64,000 nucleotides of DNA from Bin5 sp965232575 (lineage in GTDB: Bacteria; Chloroflexota; Anaerolineae; Caldilineales; Caldilineaceae), in the NCBI GenBank assembly GCA_965232575.1, contig CBDDPZ010000007.1, positions 1 to 64,000 of the forward strand, read 5' to 3'. The notes under the pieces are model-generated. The model searched no databases. It saw only the letters and a list, made by a program, of their open reading frames with translations, and was not told where the DNA came from. Below are positions 31,573 to 39,849 of the stretch, piece after piece (the first letter of the stretch is position 1; each line of letters opens with the position of its first letter). The position numbers were made by a program, and so were the translations under genes.

Positions 31573-31779
31573 TCAGTTTGGGCGCCAATGTAGTAAAGGC
31601 AGCTTGAAGAGCTGCAAAACGACCCGCTGTCCCACCTCCTCCGTCATTTCACTGAACGTAATCCCCGGCTGCGCCCGCAGCGTCTCCTCAACCGCCTGAC
31701 GTACCATGTCATACTTGCCCTTATCGATATTGACGCCCTGCTTTCCAGCCGGGTGAAGCGTCATGATCTTTTCTGTCAC
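31573..31779 (-). CDS. Small conserved protein, DUF6958-like, short C-terminus
   Basis: 68 residues from a GTG start directly preceded by GGGAGGAGAAA. The segment HPAGKQGVNIDKGKYDMVRQ followed by an amphipathic stretch resembles the start of small wHTH-like proteins (DUF6958 type). Such proteins usually continue with a further strand and helix that are absent here (ends LLHWRPN), so it may be truncated. It ends 3 bp before the FAD oxidoreductase start and is surely co-transcribed with it. Function unknown; the family call is tentative. Confidence 0.5.
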   Translation of the reverse strand: MTEKIMTLHPAGKQGVNIDKGKYDMVRQAVEETLRAQPGITFSEMTEEVGQRVVLQLFKLPLLHWRPN

Positions 31780-31819
31780 TTTCTCCTCCCAAACGGCGGC
31801 AGGCAACCCGCGGTTTCAA

Positions 31820-31855
31820 CCCCATAAAAGAAGAAGAGAGGCAAATCGCCTCTCT
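31820..31855 (-). terminator. Intrinsic terminator after the Rieske gene
   Basis: On the minus strand AGAGAGGC - 5-nt loop - GCCTCTCT is followed by TCTTCTTTTAT. It lies 34 bp after the Rieske stop codon and separates that gene from the small protein/FAD pair. Confidence 0.7.
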
Positions 31856-31888
31856 CTTCCCAACACCTTCCCCGCTTTGCGGTGAGTT

Positions 31889-33670
31889 CTACTCCCCTTC
31901 GAACAGCTTCTCATTGCGGTGAAGCCGGCGGGCGATGCCAAAAGTCTGGCCCTGGGCTCGCATCGTCGGTGCGTGTGCCGCCAGGTAGCGGGCCGCAGCC
32001 ACCAGCACCAGCACAGCTTCCTCCTGCGAATCCGGCTCCGCCGACAGCAGATCGTGCTGTCGAAAGGCCGCTTCGACACACTGAATTGTATGGAAGTTGC
32101 GGTCTTCTCGCAGCAGCAGCGCGCCAAGCTCTGCCCGCAGCGCGGCCGCAGCGCCCCCTTCAAATAGGTAACTGCCCACTGCGTTTCCGGCCGCGTTCAC
32201 CTGTTGCTGCTGATCCAGCATCTTCGCCAGCGCCGGCAGCGAAGGCCCTGTCCCGTTGCCGCCCGAAGCGGCTGGCAGTCGGGCCGCGGGAATGTTCAGA
32301 AAACGGTCGAGATAGATGCTCATCGCGGCATCGAAAACGCCCCGCAGCAGGAGTAGATATTCATCCGGCGATTCGTACCCCTCCAAACGCCGCAGACCCT
32401 GATGGACCGCATTGGCGAAAGTAAAGGTATGCAGAGCCGTATCCCAGTCACCGAACTCGTTGCTCGTGTGGAAGCGCGCAATGCGCAGCGCCGCCGCATA
32501 GGTGACCGCAGCCGCCAGTTCAACCTCGCTGGCCCCGGCTCGCAACGCGCCAAGCAGCGCGTCAGCGATGGCGTGCGGATCATCGGTCAGCAATACCGGC
32601 ACCAGCCTGGCGCGCCCCGCCCAGCGCCCGCGCTGCGGCTGACCTGTCGCAAGAGCGTCAGGAATCTGCCCGCGCGCATCGCCCAACAAATCGATCAGAT
32701 CGATCGGGTTGCGCCAGGCGTTGGACTCCTCCATCCGCCGCGCCGAGGCATAGCCCGGTACCAAACTGGTCAGAACCGCTTCCGCCTGCTCCCAACCGAC
32801 GATATCCAGCGCTTCGAACGCCTTGTTGGTAAAGTCCAACGGATGTCCGATATCGATATAGCGGAAATCAGTCGCCGCGCTGAACAATATATCCGCCATC
32901 TGCTGCGGACCCGCGCCGGCACGTAAGGCGGTTACAATGCACCGCTCCGCGCCCTCTGCATCACGCACCAGAATGAAACGGCGGAACCACTGCTTCAACG
33001 TCGTCAGGTCCGGGCTGCCGTCCGGCAGAGGCGTTACCGGAAAGCGCGGTGAGCTGCCGGCCGAATCGGACGCAACCGCGGCCAAACCGTGAGCCAAGGC
33101 TCTGGCCCGGTCCTCGCTTCCCAGGCTGGGCAGCAGATTCTGGAAACAGGTGAGCATCGTCAGTCCCTGCCCCCAACCCGCCATACGGTAGCGGACGCCG
33201 AAATCCAGGCCCGCGGCAAAGGGAGTCAAGGTGTCGTCGGCTTCATCTACCAGCGTGATCGCCGCCTTCGCCACCACCAGCGAAAGATTGCGTTCCAGCC
33301 CCACGGCCAGCCGCTTGCGCTGGTGCTCCACCGGATCGTGCCGGGGCGTTACATCGACAAATACATCTCCGTTCCGAACCTTCACCGGGAAGTTTGGCGT
33401 GTCGTCCGCCCACAGATCGAAAGAGCCGCCTGTGCAGAGATCAAAGCGGGCGTGATGCCAGTGGCACGTAAGGATCCCATCCTGGACACTGCCCTTGTCA
33501 AGAGGAAAGCCCATATGTGGACAACGGTTGTCGAGCGCGTAGATTTCGTCTTCGTGATGAACGAGGACAATGACGTGGCCGTTTAGTTGGACCGTGTGCA
33601 GGCCCGTTTCAGCAACTTCAGCGACACTTGCAATGCGCTGATAGGCGTCAGCAGCGACTTTGGTTGACAT
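31889..33670 (-). CDS. Rieske [2Fe-2S] protein fused to a large alpha-helical domain of unknown function
   Basis: Residues ~10-110 are a complete Rieske domain with CPHMG (Cys50, His52) and CHWHH (Cys69, His72) for the 2Fe-2S cluster. It resembles the small dioxygenase-ferredoxin type more than the bc1 type. The remaining ~480 residues are mainly helical (for example GSEDRARALAHGLAAVASDS, ELGALLLREDRNFHTIQCVE) and match no catalytic family I recognise. No mononuclear-iron motif of ring hydroxylases was found. The length (593 aa) is far above that of a ferredoxin. It may be an electron-transfer or redox enzyme working with the oxidoreductase downstream, but this is inference from position. Confidence 0.75.
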   Translation of the reverse strand: MSTKVAADAYQRIASVAEVAETGLHTVQLNGHVIVLVHHEDEIYALDNRCPHMGFPLDKGSVQDGILTCHWHHARFDLCTGGSFDLWADDTPNFPVKVRNGDVFVDVTPRHDPVEHQRKRLAVGLERNLSLVVAKAAITLVDEADDTLTPFAAGLDFGVRYRMAGWGQGLTMLTCFQNLLPSLGSEDRARALAHGLAAVASDSAGSSPRFPVTPLPDGSPDLTTLKQWFRRFILVRDAEGAERCIVTALRAGAGPQQMADILFSAATDFRYIDIGHPLDFTNKAFEALDIVGWEQAEAVLTSLVPGYASARRMEESNAWRNPIDLIDLLGDARGQIPDALATGQPQRGRWAGRARLVPVLLTDDPHAIADALLGALRAGASEVELAAAVTYAAALRIARFHTSNEFGDWDTALHTFTFANAVHQGLRRLEGYESPDEYLLLLRGVFDAAMSIYLDRFLNIPAARLPAASGGNGTGPSLPALAKMLDQQQQVNAAGNAVGSYLFEGGAAAALRAELGALLLREDRNFHTIQCVEAAFRQHDLLSAEPDSQEEAVLVLVAAARYLAAHAPTMRAQGQTFGIARRLHRNEKLFEGE

Positions 33671-33795
33671 TCTTGGCCTCCTGATTTCTATCGTACTATT
33701 CCTCTAGAGATTGCTATTGCGTACCGAAAACTTGGAACCAGCGCACTATCGCATACAAGCCGGTTACCAAAAACTAAGAACTGAAACCGGTGTCT

Positions 33796-33819
33796 ACTAA
33801 CCACTAACCACTAACCACT
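33796..33819. repeat. Short tandem heptamer repeat
   Basis: ACTAACC is repeated three times and followed by ACT, overlapping the stop codon of the MFS gene. Confidence 0.7.
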
Positions 33820-35078
33820 GCGGTTCTGCCCTCCTCGTGCACCGCGGTCAGCGCGGCAAAGCCCACCAGCGCCAGCGCCGCCCAGAACAGAAAGGGCAGG
33901 CCAGCACCAAATGATTCCAGTCCATTCCCAAGCGGGGGAGCGACGACAGACCCAATGCGAGAGATCGCCATGATAAAACCGGTGGCCGTCCCGGCAAAAG
34001 CCGGACCTACGCCCCGCAGTTCGATGATCAGCGTCATCATCGTCGCCATGTAGCCGTCTCGCGTAATGCCCGCGAAAATGACCGCCAGCCATACAATGAT
34101 CCCCTGTACAAACGAGAGGAGGCCGAAGCCAACCGTTAACATCAGTGCCGAAGCCAGCAGCAGCGGGCGGCGTACCCCCAGCCGGTCGGACAGCAGAGTA
34201 AACGGAACTGTAAACAGCAGACTGGCGAAATGGAAGCTGGCCAGGGCGCTGTCCGCCGTGTTCGGCGCCCAACCCTCATTGCGCAGATAGAGAGGCAGGT
34301 AGCCGAGCGAGCCCTGGATCGCTCCGCCGATGCCAAACATTGCCAGCGCCAGCAGCCACACGTTGCGCAAGCGGCCGACCCGCAACAACGATTCGCGCAG
34401 CGAAGGCCGGTCCTCTGACCCAATGGCCCGACCGTCCCCATCCGGCCCAGGTCGCGTGAACGCCCACAACGTACCGACGATGACCGCCAGCACAGCGTAG
34501 AACAGAAGCACGTTCCGCCAGCCCCCAAGCAGCGGCGAAAGAATTGTCGCACTGATCAGCGAGCCCAGAAGAAATCCTAAGGCCATGCCCGCCGACACCA
34601 CGCCATTCGCCATGCCAAGGCGCTTCCCGGAAAACCAGACGCCGCACGTCTTGTGGACGTTCATCGGCGCCGCCATCGGAAAGAGGCCCGCTACCAGTAC
34701 GGTGGCGGTCAGGCTGGCGTAGTCGCTGGCAAACGCACGCGTCGCGCCGGTGACGCCCGAGAGCAGGCACGCGAAAACAAGCATCCGCCGCGCCCCGACG
34801 CGATCGCCAATCACGCCCCCGGTCAGGCTCATGGCAACGCCCAGCAGCGAAGCCGCGCCCCAGACGTACCCAATCTGCACCAGGTTCAGAGAAAGCTCAG
34901 AGCCAATCTCGTCGAACAAGACCGGCAATGACATCATCGGCATGCCCACGACAAGAGTGTGGGTCAGCGCGGCCAGCACCAGAATGTACCACCGGTACGC
35001 GCCTTCGGCAGGACTGGGGGCTGTGGCCGTCGGGGCCGAGACGCGCCGCGGATCAGACACTTGCGGTCGTCCCGCCAT
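33804..35078 (-). CDS. Major facilitator superfamily transporter
   Basis: About twelve hydrophobic segments. The loop 2-3 signature GGVIGDRVGARR and its counterpart in the second half TLLSDRLGVRRP are both present. The N-terminal region before the first helix is Pro/Ala-rich. ATG at 35078 is chosen (MAGRPQVSD); it overlaps the end of the SDR gene by 26 bp, implying translational coupling. The longer frame to 35147 would run deep into the SDR gene. Substrate unknown; the neighbourhood of sugar and polyol genes suggests an organic acid or sugar derivative. Confidence 0.83.
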   Translation of the reverse strand: MAGRPQVSDPRRVSAPTATAPSPAEGAYRWYILVLAALTHTLVVGMPMMSLPVLFDEIGSELSLNLVQIGYVWGAASLLGVAMSLTGGVIGDRVGARRMLVFACLLSGVTGATRAFASDYASLTATVLVAGLFPMAAPMNVHKTCGVWFSGKRLGMANGVVSAGMALGFLLGSLISATILSPLLGGWRNVLLFYAVLAVIVGTLWAFTRPGPDGDGRAIGSEDRPSLRESLLRVGRLRNVWLLALAMFGIGGAIQGSLGYLPLYLRNEGWAPNTADSALASFHFASLLFTVPFTLLSDRLGVRRPLLLASALMLTVGFGLLSFVQGIIVWLAVIFAGITRDGYMATMMTLIIELRGVGPAFAGTATGFIMAISRIGSVVAPPLGNGLESFGAGLPFLFWAALALVGFAALTAVHEEGRTAVVSG

Positions 35079-35850
35079 CAATGAGAATTTCTGCGCCGGT
35101 GATGCTCGCCGCCCTGTCCGAAACCAGGAACAGCGCCATGTCTGCAATCTCGTCCGCTTCGGCCATGCGGCTCAGCGGCACCGAGGCGATGCGGCGGGCG
35201 CTGGCCTCCTCTACCGAAATGCCCTGCGCATCCGCCTCCTGGCGGGCGAGTTGGCGAGCTCGTTCCGTGTTCACCGGGCCGGGCGAAATCGCGTTGATGC
35301 GCACGCCATAGGGGGCAAGATCCTGCGAAATGCCCTTGGTAAAGTTGATTATGGCGGCGTTGGCCGTGCCGCCGGCGAGAAATGTCGGCGTGGGGTTGTG
35401 CGCCGCCGCGCCCACAATGTTGACGATGCGTCCCTCCCGCCGCGCCTTCATCTGCGGCGCCAGCGCCCGCACCATTCGCATATATCCGAGCAGCTTCAGA
35501 TCCCATGCCCCGTGATATGCGTCGTCGCCCAGGTTGTAAAAGTCGCCGCTCGGCGCCGAGCCGGCGTTGTTGATGAGGATGTCCACATGACCCCAGGTCG
35601 AGAGGGCGCGGGCGCTCGCCCGTGCAACCCCTTCGGCAGTGCTTATGTCAGCGCTTACCGACAACGCTTGCGCACCACTCTGGTCGGCGTGGGCCTCGAT
35701 AGCGGTTAGAGCCTGCGCTAGCCGTTCCTCGTCGCGCGCCGCAATCAGAACGCTCACGCCTTCCGCGTAGAGCGCCTGCGCACAGGCCAATCCAATACCC
35801 GCGCTGCCGCCCGTGATGATGGCTGTCTTGCCAGAAAGATTGAATTGCAA
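35053..35850 (-). CDS. SDR-family oxidoreductase-like protein lacking the catalytic Tyr-Lys
   Basis: 265 residues with the classic nucleotide-binding TGGSAGIG (13-20), VLIAARDEERL and the structural NNAG. The catalytic segment reads LAGGTANAAIINFTKG where typical SDRs have YSASKAALINLTK, so Tyr is Gly and Lys is Asn. The preceding Ser is also missing (NIVGAAAHNP). PGPVNTERAR and TGAEILIDGG are normal. An NAD(P)-binding but non-classical member is the best reading. Start is TTG at 35850 with GAGGGAG upstream. It is coupled to the MFS gene. Confidence 0.85.
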   Translation of the reverse strand: MQFNLSGKTAIITGGSAGIGLACAQALYAEGVSVLIAARDEERLAQALTAIEAHADQSGAQALSVSADISTAEGVARASARALSTWGHVDILINNAGSAPSGDFYNLGDDAYHGAWDLKLLGYMRMVRALAPQMKARREGRIVNIVGAAAHNPTPTFLAGGTANAAIINFTKGISQDLAPYGVRINAISPGPVNTERARQLARQEADAQGISVEEASARRIASVPLSRMAEADEIADMALFLVSDRAASITGAEILIDGGTTASV

Positions 35851-35926
35851 TTATAATGTCTCCCTCAGGCGTGAGGCCCTGTAAAATCTGGGGGCCTGCT
35901 TCGGGCTGGCGCCAGAGCCGCCCTCA

Positions 35927-36928
35927 TCAGTTTCCTTCTTTTCTGTCCCCATATATCTCGCACTTTGGGAAGGTTAGCGAGAAGCCGTACCAGCGAGCAA
36001 AGAGGTGTAGAGGCCGTTCGGTTGGCAACTCGTCTCCGGCGGGATCGGAAAGTCTTCCGTCGCGAATGATCGCCCCGTCGTCCAGGCAAAGGTCGTTTCC
36101 TTCCCATCTGGCATCCTGTACATCGGCGAAGAGCGGCGTCGGCGTGCCGGAAATCGGGTCCAGATAGATCAGCAACTTTCTGTTGTCAAGGACGTCCAGC
36201 AACACGCCGCCCCGCTCTTTGAGAACATCCAGCGGATAGTAACGGCTAATCCTGTCCGTCCAGACGCCCAGCCCCATCTCTAGGCGCGGCCGCCGCGGGT
36301 CTTCCGCGCCCATCGAACCCACGAACCTCGGCGGCAAAAAACGCCCCCTGCTCAATCGCACCAGGATCTTCATCAGGCCCACCGCCAGACCAAAGGGCAG
36401 CGGCAGCCTCGACCGCGCAATACGGGCGTCCGGGTACTGCGCCAGAGCTTGATCCACCTGCATATGCCGCAACGGCGCCAGTTCGAGACGCCGCCCCTTG
36501 AGCGGCCCGTACAGACATTCGCCCGTGACGTGATCCCAATAAGAGCCGGTCTGGTGGTCCCCCATCAACGACATGCCGTTATAGAGGCCCCGCGTCGCAA
36601 ACGTGTAAGTTTCCCCGTCAATGACCGGCGTCAGACCGACGCCGCTATTGCACGGCGCTCAGAATGTGGACAGAAACGGTGTCCCGTTCCACTCTCCCTG
36701 CGCCACATGGTGGAAGATCATCTCGCTGGTGAGCAGAGCCAGCGCCGCGCCCTCCCGCTCCAGCACCAACACCGGCGTCTCCCCGCGCACCGTATTGCTG
36801 CTCAACGCGTCGGCCAGCCGCTCGGTGCGCCCCACAGCCAGGGGCCGGAACATATCTCGCTTGCTCAGGATAGCCCGTTTCGCGTCAAAGGTCGCCGCCG
36901 CGGTCAGTTCGGTTGGATACGCTTCCAT
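35927..36928 (-). CDS. DUF3179-family protein, candidate selenoprotein (in-frame TGA = Sec90)
   Basis: Two open frames, upstream of 36659 and downstream to 35927, lie in the same phase, separated only by a TGA at 36659-36661. Read through, they give one 333-residue DUF3179 protein: PVLVLEREGAALAL, then FLSTF-U-APCNSGVGLTPV, GETYTFATRGLYNGMSLM, TGSYWDHVTGECLYGPL and RRLELAPL. In this family the position of the TGA is the first Cys of a CxxC motif (F-C-x-x-C-N), so a U-x-x-C redox motif results. The downstream hairpin at 36619-36650 fits a bacterial SECIS. Start: ATG at 36928 with AAAGGGG upstream; a GTG at 36967 is the alternative (Sec103). It follows galM by ~70 bp. The alternative is a pseudogene or sequencing error at one base. 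No Sec genes are in the window. Confidence 0.7.
36619..36650 (-). promoter_or_regulatory. Candidate bacterial SECIS hairpin
   Basis: On the minus strand, 15 nt after the TGA, a 7-bp stem CGGCGTC / GACGCCG closes a 5-nt loop GGTCT. Below it an internal loop (AG / GTC) and a second helix CAAT / ATTG extend the structure. The loop bases GGTCT are the same as in the SelB-binding loop of E. coli fdhF as I recall it. The first loop G is the 22nd nt after the TGA, in the normal range for bacterial SECIS elements. Confidence 0.65.
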
Positions 36929-36999
36929 CTTCAGCCCCTTTGCCAGTCGAAAACTGGAAACGGACACCGACTGTGGGACGCTAAGCCCCGGAGTCGGGT

Positions 37000-38055
37000 C
37001 TACTGTTCGTTCGAAAATCGGAAAACGGTCGTCTGCGTATACTCTTCGCCGGGCCGCAGAACAATCGACGGAAAGTGCGGCTGATTGGGCGCGTCCGGGA
37101 AATGTTGCGTCTCCAGGCAGAACCCGCCGCGGTGTGGATAGACCTGTCCACCTTTGCCCGTGCTCGCCGCCTCCATCTGGTTGCCCGTATAGAACTGCAC
37201 CCCCGGCTCAGTTGTCAGCACCTCCAGCACTCGTCCGCTGACCGGCTCCGTGACCCGCGCCGCCAGCCGCAGGGCGCCGGGCTCCCCGTTGAGGACGAAG
37301 TTATGATCGTAGCCGCCGCCTCTCCGGATCTGCTCGTCGTCCGCATTGATGCGCGCGCCAATGGCAGTGGGCTGGCGGAAGTCGAAGGGTGTGCCGGTCA
37401 CGTCCCGCACCTCACCTGTCACGATCAACGCGCCGTCCATCGGCGTGAACGCGTCGGCATCGATCATGGCGACGTGGTCGTGGATATTGCCCTCCCCGGC
37501 CAGGTTGAAGTAGCTGTGATTAGTCAGGTTGACGATCGTCGGCGCGTCGCAGGTCGCATGGTAGTCGAGACGCAGCTCGTTGTCATCGTTCAGGCTGAGC
37601 CTCACCGTCGTGTCCAGCGCGCCCGGATAGTGGTCTTCCCCATCCGGGCTGTGGTGGGAGAGCGCCAACCCGACCTCCCGCTCGTTCTGAAAAGGCTGGG
37701 CCTGCCACACGACCTTGTCGAAGCCGCCCTCCCCACCGTGAAGATGGTCGTCGTTGATGTTACGCGCAAGCTGGTAACGCACACCGTCCAGCTCGAAGCT
37801 CGCGCCGCGGATGCGGTTCGCGCAGCGGCCGACCAGCACGCCGTAATAGGGGTGCCCGGCCAGGTATTCCTCAAGCGTATCGAACCCCAGCACCACGTCT
37901 TCCGCCTGACCGTCGCGGTCCGGTGTCGACAATGTGCGGATCAGCCCGCCGTAGTCGAGAATATCAACCTCGATGCCCGTGTCGTTGGCGAGCGAATACT
38001 CTCTGACCGCTTGCCCTCTATCCGTCTTCCCGAACGCTTGGCTGCTCAGTTTCAT
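37000..38055 (-). CDS. galM: Aldose 1-epimerase (galactose mutarotase)
   Basis: It interconverts alpha and beta anomers of aldoses in the cytosol. 351 residues with all family motifs: GRCANRI, HLHGGEGGFDKVVW (catalytic His region), NLTNHSYFNL, YDHNFVL and the catalytic Glu in GFCLETQHFPDAPN. Only 6 bp separate it from the upstream Gfo/Idh gene, so the two form an operon for sugar use, with the DUF3179 gene probably at the 3' end. Confidence 0.93.
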   Translation of the reverse strand: MKLSSQAFGKTDRGQAVREYSLANDTGIEVDILDYGGLIRTLSTPDRDGQAEDVVLGFDTLEEYLAGHPYYGVLVGRCANRIRGASFELDGVRYQLARNINDDHLHGGEGGFDKVVWQAQPFQNEREVGLALSHHSPDGEDHYPGALDTTVRLSLNDDNELRLDYHATCDAPTIVNLTNHSYFNLAGEGNIHDHVAMIDADAFTPMDGALIVTGEVRDVTGTPFDFRQPTAIGARINADDEQIRRGGGYDHNFVLNGEPGALRLAARVTEPVSGRVLEVLTTEPGVQFYTGNQMEAASTGKGGQVYPHRGGFCLETQHFPDAPNQPHFPSIVLRPGEEYTQTTVFRFSNEQ

Positions 38056-38061
38056 CTGTCG

Positions 38062-39054
38062 TTATCCATAGGTTTTCTGCCGGTACTCCGCCAGCATCTG
38101 GTCCATCACCCACGATGTACGCGCGCCACTGACGCCCGTGCTCGGGCAGCTCCCGCGTCCATTCAACTCGTCAACAATAGTCTGGATCAGCGGCTGATGT
38201 ACGTGGTCCGGCTGCGTAACCGGGATCTCCTCGGCGCCGGCGCTCGTCGTCAGAGCGATCGGGCTGGCATCGAAACAGACGTAGCCGATGCGTCCTTTCG
38301 TGCCTTCGATCTCCGTCCAGTCAAGGTTTTCAAAGCTGGAGAACATCCACGTCCCTGTCCCTTGCACGCCCGATTCGAACGTGAAGCTGCCGCACACAAT
38401 GTCCTCGGCGTCGTAAAGCCCCGCCTGATTGGCCGCGTATCCTTGCACGCGGCTGATCGGCCCCAGCAGATAGTCGAGAATGTCCAGCATGTGCGAGCCC
38501 AGGTCCAGAAAGAGGCCCGCGCCCGCGATCTCCGGATCGACCCGCCACCCCCGCTGGTCCGGGAACGCGTCCGCCGGCTTGGCCGGCTGGTAGTAGCGGA
38601 TCAGCACCGACCGCACCTCGCCGATCGCGCCCTGTTCGATAAGTTCCTGTACTTTCAGGAATTTCGGCAGCCGCCGCCGGTAATAGCCCACCCACAGGGG
38701 TACGCCAGCTCCTGCGCAGGCCCGGATCATGGTCTGGCACTCTTCGTGAGTGCGCGCCATCGGCTTCTCCACATAGACCGGTTTGCCGGCCGCGGCCGCC
38801 TTGCACGTGTACTCCATGTGCGTGTCGGGCGGCGTTGCAACGTAGACGGCGTCCACTTCAGGGTCGTTGATCAGCTCGTCGCCGTCGTCGTACCAACGCG
38901 CCACGCCGTGGCGCCGCGCAAAGTCGGCCGCCAACTCCCCGTTGCGCCGCATCACCGCCGTCAGCGCCGAGTTATCGGCTTTGTATAGTCCAGGCCCGCT
39001 CTTGACCTCGCATACGTCCCCACAACCGACGATCCCCCAGCGAATCTTTGTCAT
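38062..39054 (-). CDS. Gfo/Idh/MocA-family oxidoreductase
   Basis: 330 residues from ATG 39054, which has GGAAGGAGAC directly upstream; the longer frame to 39132 ignores this site. The N-terminal Rossmann domain has WGIVGCGDV, AVYVATPPDTHMEYT and the EKPMA motif (VYVEKPMARTHEECQ) typical of sugar/inositol dehydrogenases. The C-terminal domain holds LFLDLGSHMLDILDYLLG with the Asp/His pair. It should oxidise a cyclic polyol or sugar with NAD(P). It lies in one operon with galM. The cluster upstream (CehA-like and others) was separated from it by the island at 39236-43097. Confidence 0.9.
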   Translation of the reverse strand: MTKIRWGIVGCGDVCEVKSGPGLYKADNSALTAVMRRNGELAADFARRHGVARWYDDGDELINDPEVDAVYVATPPDTHMEYTCKAAAAGKPVYVEKPMARTHEECQTMIRACAGAGVPLWVGYYRRRLPKFLKVQELIEQGAIGEVRSVLIRYYQPAKPADAFPDQRGWRVDPEIAGAGLFLDLGSHMLDILDYLLGPISRVQGYAANQAGLYDAEDIVCGSFTFESGVQGTGTWMFSSFENLDWTEIEGTKGRIGYVCFDASPIALTTSAGAEEIPVTQPDHVHQPLIQTIVDELNGRGSCPSTGVSGARTSWVMDQMLAEYRQKTYG

Positions 39055-39227
39055 GTCTCCTTCCCCATCACTCGTCTGGAATATCCACCAAAACGCCAAC
39101 CTGTCACTAGGCCCCAAACAGGCGCGCCCCACAACCGAAGAATCCCGTCATCTGCCGGGCTCACCGTCAATTGCCCAACACGAATCAAAGATCACCCATG
39201 GGCGTCGTCACCGACCACCGATCACTG

Positions 39228-39235
39228 ACTACTGA
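39228..39235. repeat. Left target-site duplication of the 3.86-kb island
   Basis: ACTACTGA, repeated exactly at 43098-43105 directly outside the opposite terminal inverted repeat. Confidence 0.75.
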
Positions 39236-39302
39236 GGGGCTTATATACGAAAGTAGCATTGTATACGTTTCTGGCAGCACCGCGTACTGGTGCGGTCACG
39301 CT
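39236..39302 (+). repeat. Left terminal inverted repeat of the island
   Basis: 67 bp starting GGGGCTTATATACGAAAGTA, inverted copy of 43028-43097. It includes GCACCGCGTACTGGTGC, a small hairpin. It overlaps the 3' end of the TnpB fossil. Confidence 0.85.
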
Positions 39303-39736
39303 ACCGACGCGAACTCCACGCGCCAAAATGTTGCGAGCCGCGTTCATGTCTCGATCAGCGACATGAACGCATTTCGAGCATTCGAACACTCTGCAGATTC
39401 GAGATTTGGCGTTCACGTGCCCACATTTCGCACAAGTGCGGGACGTGTGTACGCGGGATTGACTTCAGCGAGTTTGCGACCGGCCCATTCTGCCTTGTAC
39501 ACTAACTGTCTTATGATCTTGCCCCACGTCTGCGCAGAAACTTCTCGATTCAGTCCTCGTTTGCGTACACCACCTGCAGCTGTCATGCCCTTCATGTTCA
39601 AATCCTCCACAACAATTGTTCCATGCTGTCGCACCAGTTCGACAGTCACCCCAGCCGCTAGTTCCTCAAGGGCCAGCCTCCCCCACTCTAGCGCAATCCA
39701 CCCACAACAACAGAATGTGCTCGCCCCAGAGCACAT
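39236..39736 (-). pseudogene. TnpB (IS200/IS605/IS607 type) C-terminal fossil
   Basis: Two frames joined by a shift near 39415-39445. The upstream frame has TIVVEDLNMKGMTAAGG (RuvC-II Glu) and WGKIIRQLVYKAEWAGR. The downstream frame has NAKSRICRVFECSKCVHVADRDMNAARN (28 residues in total; key parts are the second CxxC, C-SKC, and the RuvC-III Asp in ADRDMNAA). The first ~200 residues with RuvC-I are absent and the MITE lies just beyond. Not functional. Confidence 0.8.
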
Positions 39737-39747
39737 TCATGATAGCC

Positions 39748-39849
39748 GGGTGCATCCCAGATTTGGGGTTGTCAGGAGTAGCATGCTACAGGTCCTAGGG
39801 TAACTCCCCAGAGGTAGCCAGGAATTCACCCCCATTTTGGGATGCACCC
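39748..39849 (+). repeat. MITE copy 3 with perfect 8-bp target duplication
   Basis: 102 bp with ends GGGTGCATCCCAGATTTGGGG (its first 15 bases repeat in inversion at the other end) and CCCCCATTTTGGGATGCACCC. It is flanked on both sides by TGATAGCC (39740-39747 and 39850-39857). The interior shares TAACTCCCCAGAGGTAG with the other two copies but differs in the middle. Confidence 0.88.

Noticed and set aside
37075..38988. 637-codon open frame antisense to galM and the Gfo/Idh gene
   Set aside because: Both sense genes are full-length family members; the antisense frame spans two genes and is Arg/Val-rich shadow sequence.
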